Below are positions 1 through 5,310 of a DNA stretch of 6,370 nt, piece by piece. The notes under the pieces were generated by a model. It made no database searches. It was not told where the DNA came from and worked only from the letters and a program-made list of their open reading frames with translations. Origin of the DNA: Elusimicrobiota bacterium. Lineage in GTDB: Bacteria > Elusimicrobiota > Elusimicrobia > Elusimicrobiales > Elusimicrobiaceae. Position numbers and translations under genes: made by a program. The stretch is taken from the NCBI GenBank assembly GCA_031258375.1, contig JAIRMX010000028.1:1-6370 (forward strand), written 5' to 3'. Positions within the stretch are counted from its first letter, which is position 1; each line of letters starts with the position of its first letter.

Positions 1-30
1 GTAAAAAAACTCAATGAATATGTAAAATAG
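1..30 (+). CDS. 3' end of an upstream gene (partial)
   Basis: Frame 1 reads VKKLNEYVK and stops at TAG 28-30. The stop lies three bases before the stem of a strong intrinsic terminator, which is the layout expected at the end of a real gene. Only nine residues are visible, so no product can be named. The call rests on the terminator context and on the lysine-rich tail typical of this genome. Confidence 0.45.
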   Translation, partial: VKKLNEYVK

Positions 31-32
31 AA

Positions 33-59
33 AAAGCCCCCGTGGAAAACGGGGGCTTT
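33..59 (+). terminator. Rho-independent terminator
   Basis: AAAGCCCCCGT (33-43) pairs perfectly with ACGGGGGCTTT (49-59) around a GGAAA loop, giving an 11-bp stem with a C/G-rich core. A-run and T-run flanks would let it act in both directions. It ends transcription of the gene stopping at position 30 and isolates the dehydrogenase gene from it. The rest of the 61-309 gap is AT-rich; apart from the promoter region near 248-277 I see no gene in it. Confidence 0.9.
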
Positions 60-247
60 ACAATTATTTATTGAAAGGCTCAATACCCTCGGTCTACTTT
101 AAAATCCTTGAAATAAATAATAAATTATCCGTTATCTTTTTGGAGAATTTCAGACGCTTGCGTAGGTGGAGAGTAGAAGGAAAATATTATTTTTGTTAAT
201 AATTACCTGTTTTTTGGGAATTTTTGTAAAATATTAAAGAGAGAATA

Positions 248-277
248 TTGCCGTTAATACCGCAATCTCCGTATTAT
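248..277 (+). promoter_or_regulatory. Candidate promoter of the alcohol dehydrogenase gene, with small dyad
   Basis: TTGCCG (248-253) and TATTAT (272-277) are 18 nt apart and resemble sigma-70 -35 and -10 boxes, with 4/6 and 5/6 matches. This would start transcription near 284, about 26 nt before the ATG. A small dyad, TAATAC (255-260) and GTATTA (271-276), overlaps the -10 box and could be a repressor site. Both calls rest on pattern match only. Confidence 0.4.
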
Positions 278-309
278 TTGTTGTAAAGACATAATTTAAG
301 GAGTACTTT

Positions 310-1479
310 ATGAATAATTTTGATTTCCACAGCCCCACGCGCATTATATTCGGCAGGGGCACGCAAAAAGAAGTCGGCGGATATGTCAAGAAATACGCTT
401 CAAAAATATTATTGCATTACGGCGGCGGCAGCATAAAAAAATCGGGATTGTACGAAGAAATCACGGCTTCGCTTAAAGCCGCCGGAGTGGATTTTGAAGA
501 GCTTGACGGCGTGGTTCCAAATCCGCGCGTCGGCCTTGTGCGCGAAGGCGTAAAAATCTGCCGAGAGAAAGGAATAGAATTTATACTTGCGGTCGGCGGC
601 GGCAGCGTTATTGACAGCGCAAAAGCCATAGCGCTCGGCGTTCCTTACGAAGGCGACGTTTGGGATTTTTTTACAGGCAAAGCAAAACCGCTTCGGGCTT
701 TGCGGGTTGCCGCGGTTCTGACAATACCCGCAGCCGGCAGCGAAAGCAGTTTAAGCGCGGTCATAAGCGATGAGGAAACGCAAATGAAACTGGGCTGTAA
801 AACAAATCTTATACGTCCTGTATTTAGCATATTAAACCCCGAATTTTGTTTTACGCTTCCGCCCGAGCAGGCTTCTTACGGAGTTTGCGATATGACGGCG
901 CATATTTTTGAACGTTATTTCAGCAATGTCCCAAATACGGAACTTACGGACGGGCTTTGCGAAGCCGCGCTTAAAACGATTATAAATAACGCCCTGAAAG
1001 TTCTTAAAAATAACCGCGATTATAATGCTTGGGCGGAAATAATGTTTGCGGGAAATCTCGCGCATAACGGCCTTCTTGGCATGGGGCGGCAGGAAGACTG
1101 GGCTTCGCATGCTATTGAACATGCTTTGAGCGCGGTTTATGATATTGCGCACGGGCAGGGGCTGGCCATAGTGTTTCCCGCGTGGATGAAATATGTTTAT
1201 AAACAAAATATACCTCTCTTTGCCCAATTTGCGGCGAACGTATGGGGAGAAAAAGAAAACGATTTAAACGATAAAGAATTATGCGCGCTTAAAGGCATAG
1301 AGCGCACGGAAGAATTTTTCAAAAGCATAAACCTGCCGACGCGGCTTGGCCAAATAAACGTAAAAAAAGAAGATATCCCGCTTATGGCTAAAAAGGTGAC
1401 CTCTTTTGGCCCCGTGGGCTTTTTTAAAAAACTTGATTATGATAACGTTGTAGCAATTTATAACCTTGCGTATCAATAA
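310..1479 (+). CDS. Iron-containing (group III) alcohol dehydrogenase, YqhD/butanol dehydrogenase type
   Basis: A cytosolic NAD(P)H-dependent aldehyde reductase/alcohol dehydrogenase. The family reduces aldehydes such as butanal or other short-chain aldehydes to alcohols, disposing of reducing power in fermenters or detoxifying aldehydes. The 389 residues are full length (YqhD has 387). The N-terminal dinucleotide-binding domain has GGGS at 38-41; glycine rather than aspartate near 39 is what NADP-dependent BDH/YqhD members show. A second GGGS motif (96-99, followed by VIDSAKA) contacts the cofactor phosphates. The C-terminal helical domain carries the expected metal ligands D194, H198, H267 and H281, the same numbering as recalled for YqhD, with the signature HAIEHALSAVYDIAHG at 267-282. 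The start is set by AAGGAG at 298-303, six bases before the ATG. It appears monocistronic or loosely linked to the next gene 21 nt on. Family assignment is firm; the physiological substrate is not known. Confidence 0.93.
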   Translation: MNNFDFHSPTRIIFGRGTQKEVGGYVKKYASKILLHYGGGSIKKSGLYEEITASLKAAGVDFEELDGVVPNPRVGLVREGVKICREKGIEFILAVGGGSVIDSAKAIALGVPYEGDVWDFFTGKAKPLRALRVAAVLTIPAAGSESSLSAVISDEETQMKLGCKTNLIRPVFSILNPEFCFTLPPEQASYGVCDMTAHIFERYFSNVPNTELTDGLCEAALKTIINNALKVLKNNRDYNAWAEIMFAGNLAHNGLLGMGRQEDWASHAIEHALSAVYDIAHGQGLAIVFPAWMKYVYKQNIPLFAQFAANVWGEKENDLNDKELCALKGIERTEEFFKSINLPTRLGQINVKKEDIPLMAKKVTSFGPVGFFKKLDYDNVVAIYNLAYQ

Positions 1480-1494
1480 GTTTTTAATTATAAT
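1466..1494 (+). promoter_or_regulatory. Candidate promoter for the membrane-protein gene, possibly leaderless
   Basis: TTGCGT (1466-1471) and a perfect TATAAT (1489-1494) are 17 nt apart. The -35 half lies inside the last codons of the dehydrogenase gene. The expected start of transcription, seven bases after the -10 box, is about 1501, the A of the next gene's ATG. No Shine-Dalgarno sequence precedes that ATG (only A/T bases), which fits a leaderless transcript. Confidence 0.4.
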
Positions 1495-1500
1495 ATAAAA

Positions 1501-1914
1501 ATGAGCGCATTCTATTATTATTTTTACGGGGCTGCAACCTTTTTTGAATTCAATTTGCCTTTGCTTTTGTTTTTCACTTTGTTTTTGGAATTTTTATATG
1601 CGTTTTTTATCGGCAAGGCGCGGGGCAGATTATTGGCGGCGGTTGCTTGCTGCAGTTTAATCACTTGGCCGCTTGCAATAATTTTTTACAGATTTGTTTG
1701 GGGAATTTTTGAAGGCGTTGGCGCGGCATTTTGGTTTTTTTTGCTTACGGAAATTTTGGTGATTTTGGCCGAGTGGCGTTTGCTTTGCCTTATTTCAAGA
1801 GAAAGCAAAAAGATGCTCAAGTTGTCTGCGGGAATGAACGCTTTTTCGGCTTTGTTCTTCCCGGTTACCGCCGCGATTTGTATTCTTTTTGCGAAGTTAA
1901 AAGGAACGTTATGA
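1501..1914 (+). CDS. Small multi-pass membrane protein, unknown function
   Basis: A 137-residue, very hydrophobic protein rich in Phe and Leu. Four membrane helices are visible at about residues 17-38, 43-66, 72-97 and 108-131, with short basic loops (KARGR near 39-43, RESKKMLK near 100-107). I recognise no domain or catalytic motif. The gene ends in TGA overlapping the ATG of the next gene (ATGA at 1911-1914), so the two are probably translated in tandem and may form a membrane complex. Its ATG lacks a Shine-Dalgarno sequence but sits at the predicted start of a TATAAT promoter. No alternative upstream start is apparent. That it is a real gene is supported by its length, its hydropathy and the tight coupling; a function cannot be given. 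Confidence 0.75.
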   Translation: MSAFYYYFYGAATFFEFNLPLLLFFTLFLEFLYAFFIGKARGRLLAAVACCSLITWPLAIIFYRFVWGIFEGVGAAFWFFLLTEILVILAEWRLLCLISRESKKMLKLSAGMNAFSALFFPVTAAICILFAKLKGTL

Positions 1915-2603
1915 AAAAGTTTTTAGCTTTGTTATTTTTGTTAGTTTTGTTAGTTTTGTTATTTTCTATATTCCCTATTGCCGCCCGCGCGGACATAATT
2001 AGTCCAGGGAAAAAACGGATACGGATATGCACTGTAATAGATAATGTTACAGAATATAAAAATGTTCAAGTTACGGTGTTTAGCTGGCCATACGGAATAA
2101 AAGACGAAAAGCCGGTCGCGGTAAAACCAAACGAGTGTCTGCCAACCACATATATGCCTTCTTATCTAATTTCCGTAGATGGCAAAAATATTACTGTCAA
2201 CGGGGAAAAATATTTTGACGGAAGTCAGCATATGGAAGTCAATGAGAGTTCCTCGGCTACAGAAGCCATAGGTCATTATAATCTGATACGCCATTCCGGA
2301 AATGACTGGGAAATGAAATTAATAAATGAGGAGTTCCCTGGACGTTTGCCAAATATACAAGAACGTATAAAAGAGGAAGAAAGTTACTCTGGTTGGGCTG
2401 ACAGCCGTGATAATAACATTTACATAGTGTATCCGCATGAAAAACCCAACTCCTATCAGAGCAATAATAGAGAAGAAAAAATCAGACCAACAAAGACGGA
2501 ACATAGCTATGATGACATTTTTTTGATTTTGCCTCTGCTTGTTCTTTTTGGCCTCGCCGCTTTTTTACTGCTTTTGAAAAATGCAAAAAATAAAAATAAA
2601 TAA
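1911..2603 (+). CDS. Exported, C-terminally membrane-anchored protein, unknown function
   Basis: A 230-residue protein. The start at 1911 is preferred over an earlier in-frame ATG at 1731 because AAGGA (1901-1905) lies five bases before it, it forms an ATGA overlap with the preceding gene, and it begins a textbook signal peptide: MKK, then a Leu/Val/Phe core, then AARA before a likely cleavage after residue 27. The mature part starts ADIISPGKK, followed by a probable beta-rich extracytoplasmic domain with two cysteines (C40, C76). A polar low-complexity linker (about 175-200) leads to a membrane helix at about 202-222 and a Lys/Asn tail KNAKNKNK that would stay in the cytoplasm. The layout is that of a type I membrane protein. 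The domain resembles in style other bacterial secreted proteins beginning AD-I-x-PG, but I do not recognise a named family. Its last codons overlap the start of the transporter relic. Confidence 0.8.
   Translation: MKKFLALLFLLVLLVLLFSIFPIAARADIISPGKKRIRICTVIDNVTEYKNVQVTVFSWPYGIKDEKPVAVKPNECLPTTYMPSYLISVDGKNITVNGEKYFDGSQHMEVNESSSATEAIGHYNLIRHSGNDWEMKLINEEFPGRLPNIQERIKEEESYSGWADSRDNNIYIVYPHEKPNSYQSNNREEKIRPTKTEHSYDDIFLILPLLVLFGLAAFLLLLKNAKNKNK
1931..1966 (+). repeat. Four tandem 9-nt repeats inside a signal-peptide coding region
   Basis: Units GTTATTTTT, GTTAGTTTT, GTTAGTTTT and GTTATTTTC run head to tail from 1931 to 1966. They encode the hydrophobic core of the signal peptide (repeating Leu-Val/Phe-Leu). 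The unit is a multiple of three, so slippage would change core length without shifting the frame. Confidence 0.7.
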
Positions 2604-2649
2604 TCTCGGCTTTTATACATTTACCCATTTATGCGTGGACATGACGCGC
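2577..2649 (+). repeat. Left copy of the direct repeat flanking the AbiE module
   Basis: This stretch matches 3986-4058 at all but six positions over the 69 nt starting at the ATG, plus the four preceding A residues. Beyond both ends the two copies have nothing in common. It overlaps the last codons of the exported-protein gene (KNAKNKNK and stop) and the first 23 codons of the transporter gene. Confidence 0.88.
2581..2649 (+). pseudogene. 5' fragment (relic) of the MFS transporter gene
   Basis: Reading from ATG 2581 gives MQKIKINNLGFYTFTHLCVD and then MTR, against MQKTKINNLGFYTLAHLCVD and MTC in the intact transporter at 3990. Homology stops after codon 23; the frame then runs through unrelated sequence to TAA at 2695-2697 (38 codons in all), which cannot make a transporter. 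Four of the six differences change the amino acid, including a charged Arg and two changes in the first membrane helix, consistent with loss of constraint. The ATG lies inside the end of the exported-protein gene with a 23-nt overlap, probably the original arrangement before the AbiE module arrived. Confidence 0.85.
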
Positions 2650-2659
2650 GTAACAGTTA

Positions 2660-2688
2660 TTGACATAAATCTTGCGTTTTATTATAAT
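2660..2688 (+). promoter_or_regulatory. Perfect consensus sigma-70 promoter of the AbiE operon
   Basis: TTGACA (2660-2665), a 17-nt spacer and TATAAT (2683-2688) match the consensus at every position. Predicted transcription start is about 2695, about 33 nt before the antitoxin ATG. It starts eleven bases after the end of the transporter relic, so it came in with the module. It is likely to drive abiEi, abiEii and the transporter gene 10 nt beyond. Confidence 0.85.
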
Positions 2689-2697
2689 CTTATTTAA

Positions 2698-2712
2698 GGT
2701 ATAAAATATACC
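2698..2712 (+). promoter_or_regulatory. Palindromic operator candidate for AbiEi autorepression
   Basis: GGTATA (2698-2703), AAA, then TATACC (2707-2712) form a perfect 6-3-6 palindrome just downstream of the predicted transcription start and upstream of the ribosome binding site AAGGA (2718-2722). AbiEi-type antitoxins are known to bind inverted repeats in their own promoter region and repress the operon, so this is the natural candidate site. Binding here is inferred. Confidence 0.55.
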
Positions 2713-2727
2713 TCAAAAAGGATTAAT

Positions 2728-3300
2728 ATGACCAAGTTTGACACTTTATTGCTTTCCGGAAAAAACATATTCAATATTGACGACTTAAGCGCGTTATGGG
2801 AGCAAACAAAGCGCGCGCAAACGGTTTGGTCAATCAAACAATATGTTAAATCCGGCAAAGTTCAGCGGCTGCGCAGAGGGCTTTATGCTATTGATAATTC
2901 AAAATTAGACCCTTATATTTTGGCAAACAAAGCTCTTGCTCCGTCGTATATAACGGGGCTTACGGTTTTGCAAAAATTCGGCCTTTCTTTCCAATCCACA
3001 AACACAATTCACAGCGCCGCTCAAAAAACAAAAATTATTAAAATTAATAACGTGGAATTTATTTACCACGGAATAAAATCCGGCGCGTTTTTTAACGACT
3101 TTGGGCTGGAAAAATCCGGCTCAGCTTTTATGGCTTCAAAAGAACGCGCTATTGCGGATATGATTTATCTCTACGGCAGTAAATACGATTTTGAGAGAAT
3201 GGACGGAGTTGACTGGGACTCTTTAAAAGAAATTAGCAAGATATACGCCGCAAAATCCGTTGAAAACCGCGTTTTGGAATTGGAAAGAAAATATGCTTAA
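2728..3300 (+). CDS. abiEi: Type IV toxin-antitoxin system AbiEi family antitoxin / transcriptional repressor
   Basis: A 190-residue protein that silences the partner toxin, in this family without forming a stable complex, and represses its own operon through an N-terminal winged helix-turn-helix. That domain spans about residues 1-56 and ends in the recognisable wing KVQRLRRGLYAI (44-55). The C-terminal antitoxin domain has the family pattern: SYITGLTVLQKFGL (73-86), where members usually read S-Y-x-S-x-x-x-A-L-x-x-x-G-L, and ASKERAIADMIYL (136-148), corresponding to the common A-x-x-E-R/K-A-x-x-D stretch. The start is fixed by AAGGA five bases upstream, after a consensus promoter. The gene overlaps abiEii by eight bases, as expected for a coupled antitoxin-toxin pair. 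The identity of the neighbour strengthens the call. Confidence 0.9.
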   Translation: MTKFDTLLLSGKNIFNIDDLSALWEQTKRAQTVWSIKQYVKSGKVQRLRRGLYAIDNSKLDPYILANKALAPSYITGLTVLQKFGLSFQSTNTIHSAAQKTKIIKINNVEFIYHGIKSGAFFNDFGLEKSGSAFMASKERAIADMIYLYGSKYDFERMDGVDWDSLKEISKIYAAKSVENRVLELERKYA

Positions 3301-3979
3301 TTTAAAAAAACACTTAATTATACTAAACAAAATTTTTCAAGATATTTACTCCGACAAAGAGCTTACTTCGCAATTGATTTTTAAAGGCGGAAGCTGCCTA
3401 ATGCTGTTTTACGGCCTTGACAGATTTTCTACCGATTTAGATTTTAATATCCGCGCCAAAAGCGTAAACGTTGAGGCCGTTGAAAAAATTTTAAAGAAAA
3501 ACGCCGCGCTTGAAGAATATTATGAGAAGAAACACACTTATTTTTGGCAGGCAAGCTATGAATACGGCCAAAGAAAGATTAAAATCGAAATCAATAAGCG
3601 TTTGTATCCTACGCCGCAAAAAATCGCTTATAAAGATTATTACGGCCTGACTATCGCCACGCTCGCGCCGGAGCAAATGTTTGCGCATAAACTTTCCGCA
3701 ATTGGCGAGCGTTCCAAAAACCGCGATTTATACGACGCTTGGTTTATGTTTGAAAAAAATTGGGATATCGACGAAGGCATTATCCGCGACAGAACTGGAA
3801 AAACCGTTAAAGAATATTTGCTCGAACTTGCCGAAGAAATCCCAAATTCTTTGGATAAGAGGGGCATATTAAACGAGCTTGGCGAGGTTTTGTACTCCGA
3901 CGAGCAAAAAAAGTGGGCTAAAAATAATTTGATAAATACGCTTATCAGGCAGATGAAAATCCGCGGCGATTTGTCATAG
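3293..3979 (+). CDS. abiEii: Type IV toxin AbiEii, nucleotidyltransferase
   Basis: A 228-residue DUF1814/AbiEii-family nucleotidyltransferase, the growth-arresting toxin of the pair and in other bacteria the effector of phage abortive infection. Related MenT toxins transfer nucleotides to tRNA acceptor ends; the substrate here is unknown. The core motifs are intact: KGGS (31-34), R44-x-S46-x-D48-x-D50 (the metal-binding acidic pair), a probable third acid E99 in KIEIN, and the C-terminal helical motif K133 ... R140 ... R144-D145-L-Y147-D148. The start at 3293 is chosen over an earlier in-frame ATG at 3260 because it follows GGAAAG (3282-3287), gives the short overlap usual in these operons, and avoids an unrelated N-terminal extension read from the antitoxin gene. 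All key residues are present, so the toxin is probably active. The stop is 10 nt before the transporter gene. Confidence 0.92.
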   Translation: MLNLKKHLIILNKIFQDIYSDKELTSQLIFKGGSCLMLFYGLDRFSTDLDFNIRAKSVNVEAVEKILKKNAALEEYYEKKHTYFWQASYEYGQRKIKIEINKRLYPTPQKIAYKDYYGLTIATLAPEQMFAHKLSAIGERSKNRDLYDAWFMFEKNWDIDEGIIRDRTGKTVKEYLLELAEEIPNSLDKRGILNELGEVLYSDEQKKWAKNNLINTLIRQMKIRGDLS

Positions 3980-3985
3980 GATTCT

Positions 3986-4058
3986 AAAAATGCAAAAAAC
4001 AAAAATAAATAATCTCGGCTTTTATACTCTTGCCCATTTATGCGTGGATATGACGTGC
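3986..4058 (+). repeat. Right copy of the direct repeat flanking the AbiE module
   Basis: The intact counterpart of 2577-2649: four A residues and then the first 69 nt of the transporter gene. In the frame used by the upstream exported-protein gene this copy still spells KNAKNKNK and stop just after position 3985, so the duplicated unit includes the very end of that gene as well as the start of the transporter gene. Confidence 0.88.
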
Positions 4059-5045
4059 ATGTGGTTAATGGCGGGGTTTTTCCTGCGTTATAATATCGGG
4101 CTGAGCCTGAAAGCCGCCGTTTTTTATAATTTTTTTGCTTTTGCCTTTCAGCCTGTCTTGGGCTTAATCACCGATAAATTCAAAATGCCAAAACAAACTG
4201 CCGCCGCCGGTTTTTTGCTTACTCTTGCCGGCGTTGTTTGCGTAAACGTTTGCGCGCCGCTTGCAATATTTTTAATAGGCGTCGGCAACGCGGCTTTTCA
4301 TATCGGCGCGGGCGTTTTGGTGTTCAACCTCAACGCAAAAAGCCCCGCGTTTACGGGCGTATTTGTTTGCTCCGGCGCTTTGGGGCTTGCGCTTGGCGCA
4401 TTGCTGTTTAAAATGAATTTCGGCGCGGAGTTTTTCGTTTTGCTTATTTGCGCGCTTTTTGTTTCGTGTTTGTTTATAAAATCGCCGCAAATAAATTATT
4501 CTTTGCCTGCGCCGCAAAAGCCCGCCGGTATAATTTGGGCCGTTGTAATATTGTTGCTTAGCGCGATAATAATACGCTCTTTTATCGGACACGACCTGGG
4601 GCTTGCGTACGTGCCAAGCGCGGCGCAAAAATGGATAATGGTTTTTGCAATAGTTTTTGGCAAGGCTTTGGGCGGTTTTGCGGCGGATAAATGGGGAATG
4701 CTTAAAGCCGGCGTAATTCCGCTTGCCGCCGCCGCGCCGCTGCTTTTTGCGGGCAGATTCTATTTCCCTCTTATAATTTGCGGTTTGTTTTTATTTCAGT
4801 TTGCAATGCCGATAGCTTTATATTTGCTTTGGCAAACGATGCCGCGCCGGCCGGCGTTTGCTTTCGGGCTTAATTGCTTTGCGCTGTTTGTCGGAAGCAT
4901 TCCATTTTTTGCGGGCGCGCGGTATTTGCCCGTTTTTAATACGATTTTGATTTTATACGCCGCTTTATGCGTTGGTTTTGCTGTTAAAAGTTTGCCTGTA
5001 AATTTGGCCGATTCTTCTGTCGGGGGGACGGAGGAATTGACATAA
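3990..5045 (+). CDS. Major facilitator superfamily (MFS) transporter
   Basis: A 351-residue integral membrane protein with about 10-12 hydrophobic helices in two halves. Each half carries an MFS motif-A-like loop: GLITDKFKMPKQ (58-69) after the second helix and GGFAADKWGM (228-237) at the matching place in the second half. GNAAFHIGAG (99-108) recalls the fosmidomycin-resistance-type branch, but the substrate cannot be told from sequence, and the protein is shorter than typical 400-residue members. A plausible AGGA (3978-3981) lies eight bases before the ATG, overlapping the abiEii stop, so it is probably now transcribed from the AbiE promoter. Its first 23 codons are duplicated upstream of abiEi. 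The last residues (about GGTEELT) are encoded by the left arm of an inverted repeat, so the natural C-terminus may have been replaced by a repeat insertion. Confidence 0.85.
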   Translation: MQKTKINNLGFYTLAHLCVDMTCMWLMAGFFLRYNIGLSLKAAVFYNFFAFAFQPVLGLITDKFKMPKQTAAAGFLLTLAGVVCVNVCAPLAIFLIGVGNAAFHIGAGVLVFNLNAKSPAFTGVFVCSGALGLALGALLFKMNFGAEFFVLLICALFVSCLFIKSPQINYSLPAPQKPAGIIWAVVILLLSAIIIRSFIGHDLGLAYVPSAAQKWIMVFAIVFGKALGGFAADKWGMLKAGVIPLAAAAPLLFAGRFYFPLIICGLFLFQFAMPIALYLLWQTMPRRPAFAFGLNCFALFVGSIPFFAGARYLPVFNTILILYAALCVGFAVKSLPVNLADSSVGGTEELT

Positions 5046-5096
5046 AATAAATATATATTTTGTAATAAACAAAAATATTGTCAGCTCCTCCGTCCC
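5025..5096. repeat. Inverted repeat with 18-nt arms overlapping the transporter stop codon
   Basis: GGGACGGAGGAATTGACA (5025-5042) and TGTCAGCTCCTCCGTCCC (5079-5096) are reverse complements at 16 of 18 positions, around a 36-nt, almost pure A/T loop. The hairpin could terminate the AbiE-transporter transcript, but only three T residues follow the right arm, so it is not a canonical intrinsic terminator. The G-rich arm ending in AATTGACA and the A/T interior look like a small dispersed repeat (MITE- or REP-like). The left arm supplies the last codons of the transporter gene. Confidence 0.65.
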
Positions 5097-5126
5097 TTTG
5101 ACATATAACCTTGCTTATTGATTTTG

Positions 5127-5172
5127 CCGGTCTCAAATTATTAACCGCGCCTGATTTTGAGCCGGTGCGGTT
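5127..5172 (+). other. Two mutually exclusive hairpins in the intergenic region
   Basis: CCGGTCTCAAA (5127-5137) can pair with TTTGAGCCGG (5156-5165) with one bulged T. Alternatively AACCGCGCC (5143-5151) can pair with GGTGCGGTT (5164-5172) with one G-T wobble. The stems share 5164-5165, and the second stem's left arm lies in the loop of the first, so they compete. It could be a switch, a weak terminator or repeat debris; no long T-run follows. Confidence 0.4.
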
Positions 5173-5226
5173 TCATAAAATAACTCTAATATCCTCGCCG
5201 CAAAAAGTCTCATATGTTCTGATGTC

Positions 5227-5265
5227 CTACAAAATTTGACAATTTTGATAAATATTTTGTAGTAT
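5227..5265 (+). promoter_or_regulatory. Promoter-like element inside a 9-nt dyad
   Basis: CTACAAAAT (5227-5235) and ATTTTGTAG (5254-5262) are perfect inverted repeats enclosing a consensus TTGACA (5236-5241). The best-spaced -10 is TAGTAT (5260-5265, 18-nt spacer, 4/6 match). A second TATAAA is at 5299-5304 without a good -35. ATTTGTAG recurs at 5268-5275. The arrangement suggests a regulated promoter for the RNA at about 5311-5520, but the -10 assignment is weak. Confidence 0.4.
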
Positions 5266-5310
5266 AAATTTGTAGTGAAGCAGTTGAAATAAAATTCGTA
5301 TAAAAATTTA

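Noticed and set aside
832..1227. 131-codon minus-strand open frame inside the dehydrogenase gene
   Set aside because: It is antisense to conserved metal-binding codons of a clearly functional gene; it is a shadow frame.
1731..1910. Upstream in-frame extension of the exported protein to ATG 1731
   Set aside because: It lies wholly within the preceding membrane-protein gene in another frame and would bury the signal peptide. The ATG at 1911 has AAGGA and the ATGA coupling.
3260..3292. Earlier in-frame start of abiEii
   Set aside because: It would overlap abiEi by 41 nt and add residues unlike the family. ATG 3293 has a better ribosome binding site and the usual short overlap.
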